From the NCBI GenBank assembly GCA_013400155.1, contig VXBM01000567.1, positions 250,565-314,564 of the forward strand: DNA of 64,000 bases. Reading direction: 5' to 3'. Source of the DNA: Helopsaltes ochotensis (taxonomy: Eukaryota; Chordata; Aves; Passeriformes; Locustellidae). Every line of letters begins with the position of its first letter. The first letter of the stretch is position 1. Shown in pieces: positions 46,498 to 59,765 of the stretch. Made by a program: the position numbers and the translations under genes. The notes beneath the pieces were generated by a model. It saw only the letters and a list, made by a program, of their open reading frames with translations, searched no databases and was not told where the DNA came from.

Positions 46498-48565
46498 GTG
46501 CCAATAAACACTTTATTTAATGAAATTATGTAGCAAGAAAGTTCTTCCCATGCTTCATTTAATGGGATATTCCTAATTTTTACCTCACAAGTCCAAAAAT
46601 AGACATATTCATAATGATCCAATTTACTTTTTTAACTCTTCTATAAATCAGTTGCCTATTTGTACTTAGGTGTGTTCATTTGTGTCTTGTGAATGTTAAT
46701 GATATACATGTATTAGTATGCTGTCATGTGAAAAACCTTTATATATTGGTGTCTAAATACTTGATAGCATGCATGAGGATGAGTAGCAGTTAATTTTATT
46801 CATAATTTGTAATAAAGTCTCTCAAACATATCAGAAAAGCTCTAACATTTACACATTATATCTGATTTATTACTTAATGGGGGGGGAGCATGGGCTTGCT
46901 AAAGGTCTCTTCAGTTACATAGATCTGTTCTTACTCCTTGGGAATGCTTCACATATTTTCACATGTAAACCAACATCACCTAATGCCAGTCATATCTAAC
47001 TGTGTATTTATCTGAAAGACCAGAATTACCCTGAAGCATTTGTTTTATTCTCTCAGAACTATGTGAAATGCCTTTAAAGAATTACCTTGTTATGGAATAT
47101 TTGCCAAAGAGACTGGACCCCAATTCCTTTTCTTTTCATACCCAGCACTGAATTTCTTTTATGCTTCTATTAAAAATACTCTTGGGTAAATTTGACACAA
47201 AAAGCTGTGATTAAGTAATAATATAATGGTGACAGAAACAGAGAAATCAACAGTTAAAGCTCCCATTAGTGTATGCACCTGCTTCACAAAGGTATGTTAC
47301 TGTTATATATCAATGGAATATGTGTGACAAAGCAGAATATGTTTTACTTAAATTTTTTAACCTATGGTTGCTTGTTTGATATTGTTACACTCCTTCCTGC
47401 TGCCAAATCAGTTGAAAACTAAAAGTAATGAAAGCTGTATCCAGACCAAATTTTGCTCTGAACAAGTCTGCTTGCAAAAAAAATTAAATCCCTGTGATGC
47501 TTTTTGTGAGCCCTAAATTCTACACAGGAATTTAGTTATGGTGGAACCTCACATAAGGACACATTTATATTTCGTAATATTGGTGTTTTACAAGAAGACT
47601 CCATATCAAATCTGTCTGATCATGCCATTTGTTGAGCAGCCAGAATTATAAATAAATAAATGAACCAAGAATATTAATTGCAGCTGCAGGAAACTGTCTC
47701 AGCAGATGTCAAGCTGGATGATGAATGGTGCCTAAGAAATGGCAGCCTTCAGTACCACCTCGGAGTAAAGTTGGACAGAAATACTTCAAGTGTATTTTCT
47801 GTCAGAAATGTCATGAGTAAGGGAGCAGTGCTCCAGTGTACTCCCAACACAGCTCTGGAAGATAGGGGCTGATGCAGCATTAAATGAGTGATAGATAATA
47901 GTCACGTAAAGAATGTGAGGGTCAGTTTCATAGATTCTCAAAAGCTAAAAGCAAAACAAAGCAAAACAAAAAAACCTGCCCCAGACATTAGACCAGGTGA
48001 AATAAATGAATTATATATCTCAGGGGATTAGATTCTAAAAATGGACATTGAGTTGTTGAAAGGATTAGTCAACTAAATATAATGCATTTTTGTTCACTGA
48101 TAAATATGTATAAACTTACCTAAAGAAACTTCCATTAAAACTTTTACTGGATACCATGAGTTTTGAAAGAAAAGTTTTGTTATAGACAGAATATACGACT
48201 GTAACATACTTGGATGTTAGCTGCTGTCCTGTTGGGCATCACCTCTGTTAAAGGAGCTTCCTATTTCTAAACAAACAAGCAAATAAACAAAGGTGCCAGT
48301 GCCAGGGAGAAATCCCTATTCTAAAAGCAATAATTATAAAATTGCCATTTACTGCTTTCATGAGTCCTGATAAAACTGTTAAAACCTGGAACTGGTCCTT
48401 AAGAGCATTTGATGTTTCCTTTAGCCCTTTAGCATCAAAAGCCTTTACCCAGTTCTAGTTTAGATGCATTTTAGTATTGTTCTCTATCCCCTGTTTAGAG
48501 CACCCTGTCTTAAAAGGGAAACTATTAACTCAGAGGAGTCTTGGGTTCCCTTGTATGGCCTATTC
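46498..48565. other. AT-rich non-coding DNA
   Basis: Short random frames, one G8 run at 46879-46887 and a small CAAAA-type tract near 47950-47975. Nothing else recognised. Confidence 0.55.
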
Positions 48566-48878
48566 TGCCCTAAAGCTGGAGAGGGACACTTTACAAGGGC
48601 ATGTAGTGATAAGACAAGGGGGCATGGCTTCAAACTGAAAAGAGAGTAGGTTTAGATTAGCTATTAGGAAGTAATTCTTTGCTGTGAAGGTGATGAGACA
48701 CTGAGGCAGGTTCCTCAGACAAGCTGTGGATGCCCCATCTCTGGAGGAGTTCAAGGCCAGGCTGGATGGGGTTTGAGGAATCTGGTTTTGTGGAAGGTGT
48801 CCCTGCCCATGGCAGGTGAGTTAAAACCAGATGATCTTTACAATCCCTTCCAACCTAAACCATTGCATGGTTCTATGA
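48566..48878 (+). mobile_element. CR1 LINE 3' fragment (second subfamily)
   Basis: Follows the avian CR1 end closely: GGAGAGGGAC near 48568, then 'AAGGGCATGTAGTGATAAGA', 'TTTAGATTAGCTATTAGGAA', 'AGCTGTGGATGCCCCATCTC', 'GAAGGTGTCCCTGCCCATGG' and a terminus 'CCTTCCAACCTAAACCATTG..TTCTATGA'. About 313 bp remains. The 3' tail matches the type seen in reverse at 32405, so both probably belong to one subfamily. Moderate divergence; no coding capacity. Confidence 0.95.
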
Positions 48879-49969
48879 AGGACATGAGCGATGGAAAACC
48901 TTTCAATGCTCTTAGATTATAGTGTGTATCCTGGAGGTTGGCTGTGAGACTGACAATTGACACCCACTTATCGAGATTTGAAACAGAAGAGCGCAACTCC
49001 CATTGCCTTTCTGGATATCAGATATCAGGCTGTCAAAATATGGACAACAGAGACAGAAGAAAGGGCTGGTCCTAGAGTTTGAAGGCAGCTTGTTGTATGG
49101 ATCTGCTAAAATTCTCTATTCATTCTCAGATGGTTCAGTGCCTTGCACTGGACAGACTGGCAGCCCCAGATTAAAAATGGGAGAAGTTAAGATCAATATT
49201 CTCTGCAATGGGATGAGCAAAGACCAGATCCGGAAGAAATTTATTCCCATCTTCCAAAACAAAGCTGCAGAGAAAAATGAAATTTTATTTTAATCAGTAG
49301 GCACTCGTAAGAAAATCAATTACAAGATAAAAAGACTAGGTAAAACAGTTATTTAACTGGTTTGGATGCAGCCAAGCTATCCACCTGAATGGAGACCCAC
49401 ACTCATCAGTTTGGAATCTTTCTGAGTCAAACAGGGGAGGTTAAGTTTCCTTTTTGCTCAGTCAAAAGTTCTTTCTCAGGGAATTAGGGCTGTTGTAATT
49501 TCATTCCATTCTGAAGTGCCCAGGAGATCAGACCACACTCAAGTCTGAAACTGCCTTTTAAATAAATGAAGAGAGGATATTTGCATGCCAAGGTGCAAAA
49601 ATATTGTATTTAACTCAAATTTTCATATTGCAAGCCATATAGCAGAAATAAAGTATTTTTTTCAAAAGTAGACAAAAGAGTTTATTAAAGACAGTATATA
49701 ACCAGGGTAACTGAAGCTTTTGGCTTAAATATTACTTAAGATCTCTACAAAAATTATTCAATAATTCTAAATTGGGATACTTTGAATACAGTAGTCTAGG
49801 ATATGACTTGATATAACACTTCTGAAAAATTCTCAAAAATCACAACTTTGCTGCCAAAGACTAGATATAATTGAACACAATTTATGCCCTCCCATCATAG
49901 CATGTTCATTTTGAACATGAGGTGTTCATCTTTTGCAGTGAAGAACAACTAAATACTGGCACAAGCAAG
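48879..49969. other. non-coding DNA, one 96-codon frame
   Basis: The frame at 49003-49293 is open with a balanced amino-acid composition but has no recognised domain. Nothing else stands out. Confidence 0.45.
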
Positions 49970-50310
49970 AGGACAACCCACAGGTCAAGGGAGCTGGTCT
50001 GTCCCTTCTACTCAGCGCAGGTGAGACCACATCTGTGGTAGAAAAATGACATTAACATAACCTGAGCAATTCCAGCACAGAGACACCAAGACGGCCAGTT
50101 GGGTGGAGCACTTGATGTGCAGAGGGACACTAAAGGAGCCAGCTTGCTTGACTTAGAGATGGCAAAGGTAAGGGCCTTATTGCTATCTGCAACTCCCTAG
50201 TGGGAGGTTATGGAGCAGATGGAGCCAGACTGCTCTCAAAGATGCACAGTGGTAAATCAAGACGGAATACAAGTTGAAATATGAGACTGTCTGACTTCCT
50301 GTGAATTAGG
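49970..50310 (+). mobile_element. diverged CR1 ORF2 fragment lacking 3' end
   Basis: Matches the middle-to-late ORF2 part of CR1: 'CTTCTACTCAGCGCAGGTGAGACCACATC', a degraded 'AGCACAGAGACACCAAGACGG' and 'GGGCCTTATTGCTATCTGCAACTCCCTAGTGGGAGG', then 'GGATGGAGCCAGACTGCTCTC'-like sequence ending near 50310. The CR1 3' tail is absent, so this is either an older copy whose end was deleted or a fragment left by rearrangement. It is more diverged than the CR1 copies at 46105 and 48566. Confidence 0.8.
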
Positions 50311-53300
50311 AATTTACTTTTTCTACTATTCAGCAACTAAAAGGACAAAAGTAAGAGGGCAAGAATGCAAGGCTACGCTTTGCCCCCAACTTATGTGTCT
50401 GCCAAAGAGGTGGCCTGTAAAACAGACACCAAAGCTGTAAACTTATCCCAAAGAAAACATGATGTTGATGCTAGTAGACAACACAGCAACCCTCAAGTGG
50501 TTTTAATAACAGAACACACTTGTAGAGCCACTGATCTACAAAACCACATAAAATTTAACTGCTTTATTTATGTTTGTTTGTTTGTTTTCTTAATTCCTTG
50601 AACAAATATGCTAAAAGAGAGAAAGCATTCTCTTAGCTAAGAGAATATGAAAGTGCAATATGAAAACCTGTGCCTAGACAGATTTCTGGCAATTCTGCCT
50701 GTTGTCGGCAGAAAAGAAAGGCCATGAAACTGAAGATGGCCAGGATATACCTGGTTTTGCAAGCAACAAGGTAAAATATAAATTAAAAAAGGGAAAGGAA
50801 AATGAAATATTAAGCATGAGCGGGAAGATGAGAGTATTTTTAAAAAGCCATGGGAAGAAGAGGTGGGGAGGTGAATATTTCTGGCTTTGCAAGAGAACTC
50901 CGTGTCCAAGAGCAAGATTACTTCTAGAGCAGGAGGGAAACAAAAAAAGCTACACACATTGGGTTGCTTGTGCTGTGAAAGGAAGATGCTGCTGCCCTCG
51001 GGAACAAAGCAACAAGAGCTGCACTCTGCTGCACTCTAGCATACCTTTCTTGCCATCGGTGTCCTGTGGTTCCCTTTCAAATCACCGTAGTCCTGAGAGA
51101 CACAGAGGGTCAAGACTCCTTCAGAATATAACTGCAAATATTTTAGGACCATCTCCAAATACTGCAAAAATATTTTGCCCTCATATAATTGTGCTATACA
51201 CATTTTTTTCCTTAGCAAGTGCAAACTGGATTTTTTTTTTTTTGTCCCTTTCTCACCATAGTCATCCGGATACTAAATTTTTCTCCCTGCTGAGTGGAAC
51301 AATGAGAATTTTTTTACCATTATTTCAAATGTTTTTCACAAGCTTGATTCAAAAAAGGATAATTCCCTACTATATTTTTGGTCTGATTATCAGATGATGA
51401 CGGACAATAGATTGATAAGAGTCACTCAAGAAGATGCCAGCTCTTGTATATAACAGCCACTGCAATTATCAGACACTACTAAACTATTATTGATCCTGTT
51501 CACATTGGGTGATAACTGAGCATTTTCCACTTATTTAAAGTGCTGTTAGCCAGAAACTCCCATCAATAAAAAGCAGTAGACGAATTTCTTCAAACACGGT
51601 TCAATAAACAATAACGCATATAGAAGGTCTATAGTTCCTTAAGGTCAGTGAAACAACTAACTGTGAGGCATAAATATACCATCCAGTTGCTGCTAAATGG
51701 TTGATTACAATAAAACAGGAATCTCCACAAGGTCATTTAATATGTAACCCAAGTATCATTGGCAGAACAACTGCCATCCTCCAGGAAAAAAAAAAGAAAA
51801 AAAGGGCTGTTGCCTCATACAGTTTCAATAATATCAAGAAGAGAAAAAAACACTCTCTGGATCAAAAAAAAGTTCACTTCTCCCTATAACATCATGGGGC
51901 AGATCTCATTGTCTTAATCGCAGACGCAAGGTTTCTCATATATAATTGCATTATTTCAAAGGTATGTAAAGCTGTGTTTAATATTAGACTGGTGCATTTT
52001 GATAGAACTATAATCATAGGAAAAGTGGTCCTTATCAGTGAAATTCATATTACTTTCATTTTGTTCTCTTTAATACTGGGGACATACAGGACGTGATCTG
52101 ATATTGAGTGTATTATATTTCTCAAACAGGGCCAGAAGCAAAATAGCAGTGGACTACATGTAAAACTGGCTATTAAGGATATTAACTAGTAATTGCTTAG
52201 AGTAATCTCTCTAAATAATCAGTAATTAAAAAAATAAATAAAACGGCTGACCATTGTGATTTAAGCTCAGATTAAAATTGATCAAAAAAGTCAATTGGAA
52301 TAGTTTTAATTATTTATGGTGCTGTATTTTCCTTCAACAGAAATGTTTTATATTTTACTGTGGACAAAATAGATAATTTGTAGCTACAATGGCACCTCTT
52401 TTATCAGTTGAACAAGTAATGCACAGTATTTTGGGTGAAAAATATCCTTTCTTGATTCAAATAAACCATTAACAAGCCAGTTGTCTTTGAATCCTCTGCC
52501 ATCACAACAGCAAGACCCATCAGCAATATGTAGAGGCTGAATGAGCAGATTTGGTGAAAGACCCAGCTACCTTCTCAGCAAGTTTTAGAGATAAATTTTT
52601 GCAGCTCATGCCCAAGGGCAGGGATATAGTGTACAGATTATGTGTTTGCCAGACTACAGCTGATGATTCATGCTAGCATGAGACTCAGCTTGGCCTTGGT
52701 AGGGCTCAGCAACATGGGAATTAGTCTTGAAAGAAGGACTGCAAGTGTTCAAGAGTCCAGTTCCCACTCCTCTTGATCGGTGGAAAGGCAAGGCAGGGGC
52801 AGCAGGAGGAGCACATCAGATCCAAGTTAATAATACATTTTAGAACAGCATGAGTACTGATTTGAAAACCAGTGCAATAAATACACAGTTTGTTACCCAA
52901 GAAGACTATTTATACTGGTGTAATTTTAAAGAAGTACAGCTATGGTATCAGTGAAAGTTCATTACAGCTCTATGAGCTGCACATGGTAAAGAACCAAGGA
53001 ATAGAATTATGAGCCTAAAAAGACTGAAGGTGCTTATAATTAAATCTAAGCATATCAAATTAATTGGGATCTTGGCACTTTCATTTGGACAGTGTGTATT
53101 TCTGCCACTGTAAATTCGATAGGGGGAAGCGGAATACTCTCATTGCACTATTCACTAACAGCTGGACACTGAGTCATTCTTATATAAAATTGAAAAACAC
53201 TTTTCAGACATTAACAAATTTTGATATTTCCATTTTACATTAAGAAGGCTAAAAAGCTGATTTTCAAAGTTATTTTCTCAAGATTAAAATTATCAGACTG

Positions 53301-54224
53301 GCTAGGGGAGGGGTCCATTGTTTCGAACTCAGTCATAACACACTAATGTCAGACCAAACCATGCAGCACTAAAGTAGATTCTAAGACTTCAAATCTGTAA
53401 AAATTATCAACACAACAAGCATCTAAATAGCATAAACCAAATTTTTAAAAATATCTAACAATGTAAACCCTAAGACCTATCTCAAATGCACACTCTTCTT
53501 GACTTCCGAGCCTTCAAAATCCAGTTGGGTCTGTTTTCCAAATTCCTTGACCAAACATGATTAGGTTTTTCTTTTTAATAATAAATACTATTTCTTGTTC
53601 TGCATCCACCTTTCTGTCTTATTTTAATGCAGGCTGAGACTCTCCAATATTTACTTTCATTTCTGAAGCTAGAACTTTAGGTACAACACCAGATGACATG
53701 AGACTATTATAATGCTCCTGAGGGCAGCAGCGCCAGAGCTGGTGCTGCTCCACAGCCCTCACTGCAGGAGAACGTGCCCCACTTTAGGCTACTGGGGATG
53801 TCCACCACTGCACAAGGAAGCTAAAGGTCTGACCCAAAACTGCTTTTTGATGCCAGTTAGAAAGAAAAGAAATATTTGTACAGTTATTTCATCAATGCCT
53901 TGGACCTAGATAATTTTAATGTCCTTTCCAAAATAAAACACTATATGATTTTGTAAGCATTAAAAAGCATTTAATAACACAAGCTGGAATTGTACTTATG
54001 AACTCTGTTTTATCAATTAAAAGAAAATACATAGTCCCCTTTTATTTGTGGGGCTTTTTTTTCCCTTTTTCCCCCTGATCCTCATTTTTCTTTGTAATAA
54101 AATTTTTAGAGAATAAGGGAATAAAAAAAAACTACAGGAAATGTCAAATAATCATAAGGATGAGTAGTATTTTCCTTGAGCACTGCAATGTGTTAATCTG
54201 GTGCAGTTTGTTCTCCTTGCACTT
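50311..54224. other. non-coding DNA with one long frame
   Basis: Includes the 231-codon frame at 50702-51397, listed separately. The part 52180-52400 is rich in TAAT/ATTA words and looks like possible conserved non-coding DNA. A GC-richer patch lies at 53705-53830. No repeat family recognised. Confidence 0.45.
50702..51397 (+). other. longest open frame in the window, unknown (probably not coding)
   Basis: The frame is open for 239 codons from the TAG at 50675-50677 to the TGA at 51395-51397. It has no ATG at its left edge; the first in-frame ATG lies near 50817 and would give about 193 residues. The N-terminal half is basic and charged, the C-terminal part hydrophobic and F/L/S-rich where a T13 tract near 51231 is translated. 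No domain, signal or family is recognised, and part of the opposite strand is also open. The length exceeds what simple stop-codon frequency predicts for this composition, which is why it is listed. Confidence 0.15.
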
Positions 54225-54240
54225 AAAAAAAAAAAAAAAA
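54225..54240 (+). repeat. poly-A tract (A16)
   Basis: Uninterrupted run of 16 A. Confidence 0.9.
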
Positions 54241-56058
54241 GAACAGTAGACAAAAAATAAATGTTTCAAACACTGACCCAATTCACCCACTTCAGTTTAT
54301 CTTCTGAATCCTTTTGGAGGCACACTTTGCTGGATAATCTCTGAGATGTACACTGAAAAAAAACTTCTTGAGGGTGATCTCAGAATGGCAGCAACCATAA
54401 GATCCTGGAGAGTTTCAGGACTTCATTGGCTGAAGTTCACTGCAGATGCAGCGCACACCTTTCACTGCTGAACTGCATAAGGATAAGGAAGTGACAGAAT
54501 CCTACCAAAATCATCTCATAAAATTAAAGGGGACAACCGAAGAAAATCAGGCTTATAAACAGAACTGCAGTACCCTTAACTTTACGTACAAACCGAGTTT
54601 CAGATCATCTAGCAGCAGGGCACAGAAATGCAAGAGTGAACAAAGAGAGACTTGACATTTGCTTCCTCTTAACACTGATGCAGAAGGCGAGAAGATGCGG
54701 TTCGGTATCACACAATTATGTGGCTCATTCATTATTACCACATCATTGACTAGACCATGAAAGAAATGACAAATTAGCAATTTCACAGGACTAGCATAAT
54801 ACTATCATTTGTATCACAAAGTCAGCAAAATCTAACCTCCAATAATTCAGCTCACCATTCTAACCCAGGGCAGGCCATCAATACGGTTTTATGTGGCTTG
54901 TACTAATCACTAAAGTCAGATAATATGCAAGGTTAATGGTTGCAGACAGTCTGGGGAAATATCCAAGATCTGATAAGGAAACCCCACATTATTGCTGTTC
55001 TATGTGTGTATATCCCAATCAAGAATAGGCAAAGGAAGGAAATCAATGTCTAAGGCAGTTATAATACATCTCTTGGTGTAACATATAAATTGGCCCTTCA
55101 TTGCCCATTCACATTTCAGTTAATAAACAGTTCAGACATAGGACACATGGATAGTGAAAAAGTGTAACCATTGTATGTTTGTCGCCCGTACTTTAGATTT
55201 ATGCTGTCTTAGTACAACAGACTCTATCCAGTGTTTTTCAATTACTTCACTAGTCCTTTAAAGAAAATAAGAAGTGATGCTTAATCCTGATCAGTACTTT
55301 GTTATATAGTCCACCACCTGAAAGGAACTTGATGCATTTTTCCTCATTTAAAAAAAAACAGATAATCAACCAGGATATTCTCATTCTAAACATACCCCAC
55401 CACTGCTTACAGTCACAAATACATATTTCACCTCCATCACCAATAATGAAAATGCCTTTTTTCAATACTAGTTACAGCAGATGGGTTGTTGCCTTTCTTT
55501 TATGTTTAGCACTGAGCTACCCAAGGTTACTCTATAGTAATTTGCAGAATAAGACTGAACTCAACACACTCATGCATATATTTTAGTGTAGCATTGCTTA
55601 TAAAAATATAAATTCACGTGATTTAAATTCATAACTGTCTAGTGTTCCTAAAATGCCAAACCACACACTTCAAAACTCTTTTTTAGTGGACTTTTTTTTC
55701 CTTCTAATCTAATTACATCACTACTCTCCACAAGCCAAAACCAGGCAGGCAGTGTATTTAATTCATAACTGTAGCACTAAATGCAAATGTAAAATTGGCA
55801 GCTTTGATGTTGCAGCATTAAATATAGCTTATCTCACCAGTGACAGTGAGAAACAGGCTCTCTCTTAGGACTATGAGTTATGACAGTCTCTCCAATGAGT
55901 GAAAAATCATCCCTGTACAGCTGTCACTGATGAGATTTTCCTTTTCTTTTTCTTATGGCATGTGAGTGCTTTAGCATAGCTGGAGCCACCATGCTGGTGG
56001 TAAAAATGGAGACTGCTTTGATGCAATGAAGTGTGCCCTTTTGTTCTCTTTGCCATAT

Positions 56059-56180
56059 AAAAAAAAAAACCAACAACAACCAAAACAACAACAACAAAAA
56101 AACCACAAAAAAACCCCACAAAAAAACCAAAAACAAACAAACAAACAAACAAAACCAAACCAGAATCAAAACCAAACTAA
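56059..56180 (+). repeat. A/C-rich low-complexity tract
   Basis: About 120 bp of A-runs broken by C, CC and CCCC, including (CAAA)n near 56130-56153. It is the longest of four such tracts. The 83-codon F/V/L-rich minus-strand frames across it are translation artefacts. Confidence 0.9.
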
Positions 56181-58201
56181 CTTTTTCTTAAGAAAGAAAA
56201 CAAAACTTGTTGGATAGAGTAACTAGCTGGTATTAAATTAATGTACTATTTGAATAAGGGATTAGAAAATGATAAGCACACAAAGCCAAGGATTAAGAGA
56301 TATCTCCAGTGCTCACATCATTCAGAGCATGACTTCTTTTTGCAGATGTGTATAGGTGCACCTTTACTCACTTCACCATAAGAAATACCCAGTGTTGTTC
56401 TTTAAGGACAGCATCACAGTACCAATGAGCTTCAGAGACAATTGAGCACACTGAGTAAACTAACTCAGTACAAAATGTCTTTCCAAAAAGTTTGTAGTCT
56501 GATAAAAAGCATTTGCAATTGACATCTGGTGCTGAGAAGAGAGCAGATCAGTTAGAAAAACTTCTAAACTCTGGGAAGTGAGGCTCTTTTCATTATGCAA
56601 TTGTGAAATACAGACACCTCTGTCTTTCAAAATACTCTTAGAAGTTTCAGTCATAGCAACACTGGGTGACAGATACTGGTAAACAAGGGAGACCGAACAT
56701 GTCACACATACCTTAATTTACCTGCTTCTGTCTGACTTTGTGGCATTACATGTCTATAATCCTTTCTCAGTCTTTGTAGGGGCAACGGATCTTGCAGGAG
56801 GACTAATGGTCAAAGGACAGAAACAGAAAGACAGTGCAGTCACTTCTTCCATGAGAGAAGAGTGAAAGATCCAGACCCAGTGGATTACACACAGACTAAA
56901 AGAATAGGGAAGAGGCTGCAGAGATCTGTGTGACCAATCTTAATGTTTCTTTACCTATGTCCTGTGTATCTTTACTTGCATATGAGTTTATTTAATAATA
57001 AAACATTTGGGGGCACCTTTAATCTCAGACCCACATATCATCCCCTCTTTTCACCCTCCAAAATTAGTTTCCTGGGAACAGCATGTATGTTTGGAGCCTC
57101 ATATTCACATCCCAGGGAAATGAAAGGGAGGGAGGGGTGACACTCCAGTGCTCAAGCCTCAGAAGTTTCTTTAATCAGAAGGCAATCAAACTTCTTATTT
57201 CAAGTCTGCACTCCAGAAGAAACAAAAAAGGCATCTCATATGCAGCCTATTTTGCAAGTGTGATACTGTCTTGTATAACATAACTCATTTGTAAATAACT
57301 GCAAGAACAGCCTGTAGAGCTTTTCTTCCTCCTGCGTGTACCTTCCAGCAAACACATTCCAGTAACATCAATTGCTTGATGGCTAAGTATACAGCAAAGA
57401 CTTCCTTAGCCCAAATTTTGATGCCCCCTCTCTCATGACTGCTCTTTCTCTGTTCTTACCACCCATCATGTCCCCAGCTTTACCTTTGTTCAGGGCACTT
57501 CTAAGTGAAACCCTCTGCTGCCCTCAACTTCTCTCTTACCTTGATCTAGTGGTTCTCAGGAAACCCACATGTCCATCTACTATATCCACTATTTTTTATT
57601 TGATACATTATCACTCTAAAAGACAGTTGGCCTAAATGTGTGATTTTTTCCAATAATTTTTTCTTATGTTTACAATTTTTATGGTTAGGTCAACCCTTGC
57701 ATGAATGATCACAAAGAAACCCTAATGATCTTTTTCAAAATTTTCTTCAAAATGCTCATCCAAAGACAGACTAACACTGGCCTGTGGATACAGATGTAAA
57801 ATATACTCAATATCTCCAAAATACTGTCCTTGCTTTTATGCATTCTTCATCTATTTTCCATGCATATAACACCTTTCGTGCTTTACTTAGGAGGAAAATT
57901 ATGGGGAATTTAAAATTTGTTTTTTGTAAGTTATTCTAGGACCTTCTATAATGGCTCATTTCAAAATTGATGAGCTGGCTTGGAGGTCTGGGGATTTCCA
58001 TTTCAAGACACTTTATCAACTGGAGGGAAGTTCCTTGAATTATAACTTTGCCAGAGTGTTCAAAAGAGAAGTCTAAAAACCCTTCATCCTCCTTCTTTCT
58101 AGCTAGAAAATCTGGACAGGTGAAAACCTTTTACTGAATTCCAATAATAGAGTCAAAGTTAACCATTGCCAAATTTGGACAATATGCTCTTTCTCTGTAG
58201 C

Positions 58202-58224
58202 CTACTCATCTTCTAGATGAGTAG
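58202..58224. repeat. perfect 9-bp inverted repeat
   Basis: CTACTCATC and GATGAGTAG separated by TTCTA. Too short to call as a gene or element. Confidence 0.8.
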
Positions 58225-59745
58225 ATATCTCTAGAATCTTCGTGGTCAAAGCTGCCTCTTTGAAGCTCTGCAGCAACTTGCAGCAGCTCTCTGGTAAGAA
58301 AAACTACCCTGAGAATTGCTCAATTATTAGAGCAAGCAAGTTAAAATTGAATCCTAGACCTGCCTTCATACTGAAAAAGCAGCCAGGTTTCAATGGGCAG
58401 AGAATAATAATGCAATTATTCTTAAAAATACAAGAGAGAATTGACCATCAATTTGACTATTCTTCCCCTCACTCAGAAAGAGAATGCTGCCGTCTTAGAT
58501 TAACAGTATCTGATGAGAAATAAATATGCAGAGCATCAGCAGTAAGGCCTGGAGACCTCAAACAAGATGAATTCGCTCTGAATCCTTTTGCCACCACTGC
58601 ACAGAAGAACAGCAAGGGGACTACAAGACAGCAAGGCATGAGGCAGCTGGGATAGTGACTAGAAGAAATCTCAGTCAAAGAAGCAAGGCCAAGGTGACAA
58701 AATATTTACCATGGTTTTAAACTTCCATTAAGTATTTATTTGCACACAAGACAGAGCTTTTATGTAATTCTCAGCCATACCTTGGTCCCATGGAGACGGA
58801 TTTCCTGTTGACCACAACAGAAGATTCAGCCTCTGCAAGACCCAAAAATGAGTTCTGATTTACAGAAGAGATCACCCAAACCGAATGCATGAACTCCCTT
58901 CCTACGCATGCAGGAACTCCCAAAGCTAGATGATTTCTTTGAACACTAATATCAGGACTGTCTCTCCAACGTCAATATCTTTCAGTACTATTTATGTTTT
59001 AGCAAGGACATTTGAGGACTAAAATGAGTTCTATTTGGGGTTTTTTTAACACATAAAACAGTGATAAGTTTCACAGTTCAACAGGACTAGAATTTTTCTG
59101 CAAATGAGCAAGAGCTCATTGTGCAAAGTACTGACACCTTCTTTAAGGATAAATGAATAATAGCTCTCTTCAAAACCCTGAAAATAAATGTTTTGCATTG
59201 TTTCTCTCAATGCAAAAAGAAAAGAATGCAAGGGTTGAAAGAACAATTAAAAGATAAGGACAGAAAATTGTCCAGCAAGTTCATTGCAACAGCTAATTGC
59301 AGCTGTTTTAAGGTAGCCTTTTCAATTCTACTACTAACAGTACTTCTTATTCAACTCATATTAATGCAACAACGCTTAATTGTTTTCTCTTGGTCTCAGG
59401 GATACTGGATTAGGCCATTATGTAGCTATGTTCTATCTTTATTTCACTCATACTTATAGCTCATAAATCATACTTTCACAAAGCGTGCATTTACAGCAAG
59501 AATCCGATTTGATCACTAAAACTTCCACTTTCTTTGCCTCCTCTTCAAAAAGACAAATTTATGATGGTTGGGTTGACTTCTAATACCTTTTTTTCCTTTG
59601 TTTTGCTAAGAAAGTATACCACAAGAACAATTTTTGAAATATTACTTGAATAATGCATTTCTGGAGATGTCTTCCTGAATCTGAAGAGAGCCTGAAACAG
59701 CAGTTCAGAGATGTAGGTTACCTCATTCACTGCAAGGATTGATAA

Positions 59746-59765
59746 CTCTGTGACTAATCACAGAG
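59746..59765. repeat. perfect 8-bp inverted repeat
   Basis: CTCTGTGA CTAA TCACAGAG, a short hairpin with a 4-base loop inside a conserved-looking stretch. Confidence 0.8.

Noticed and set aside
55907..56217. F/V/L-rich minus-strand frames and a Q/N/K-rich plus-strand frame
   Set aside because: They are translations of the A/C-rich low-complexity tract at 56059-56180.
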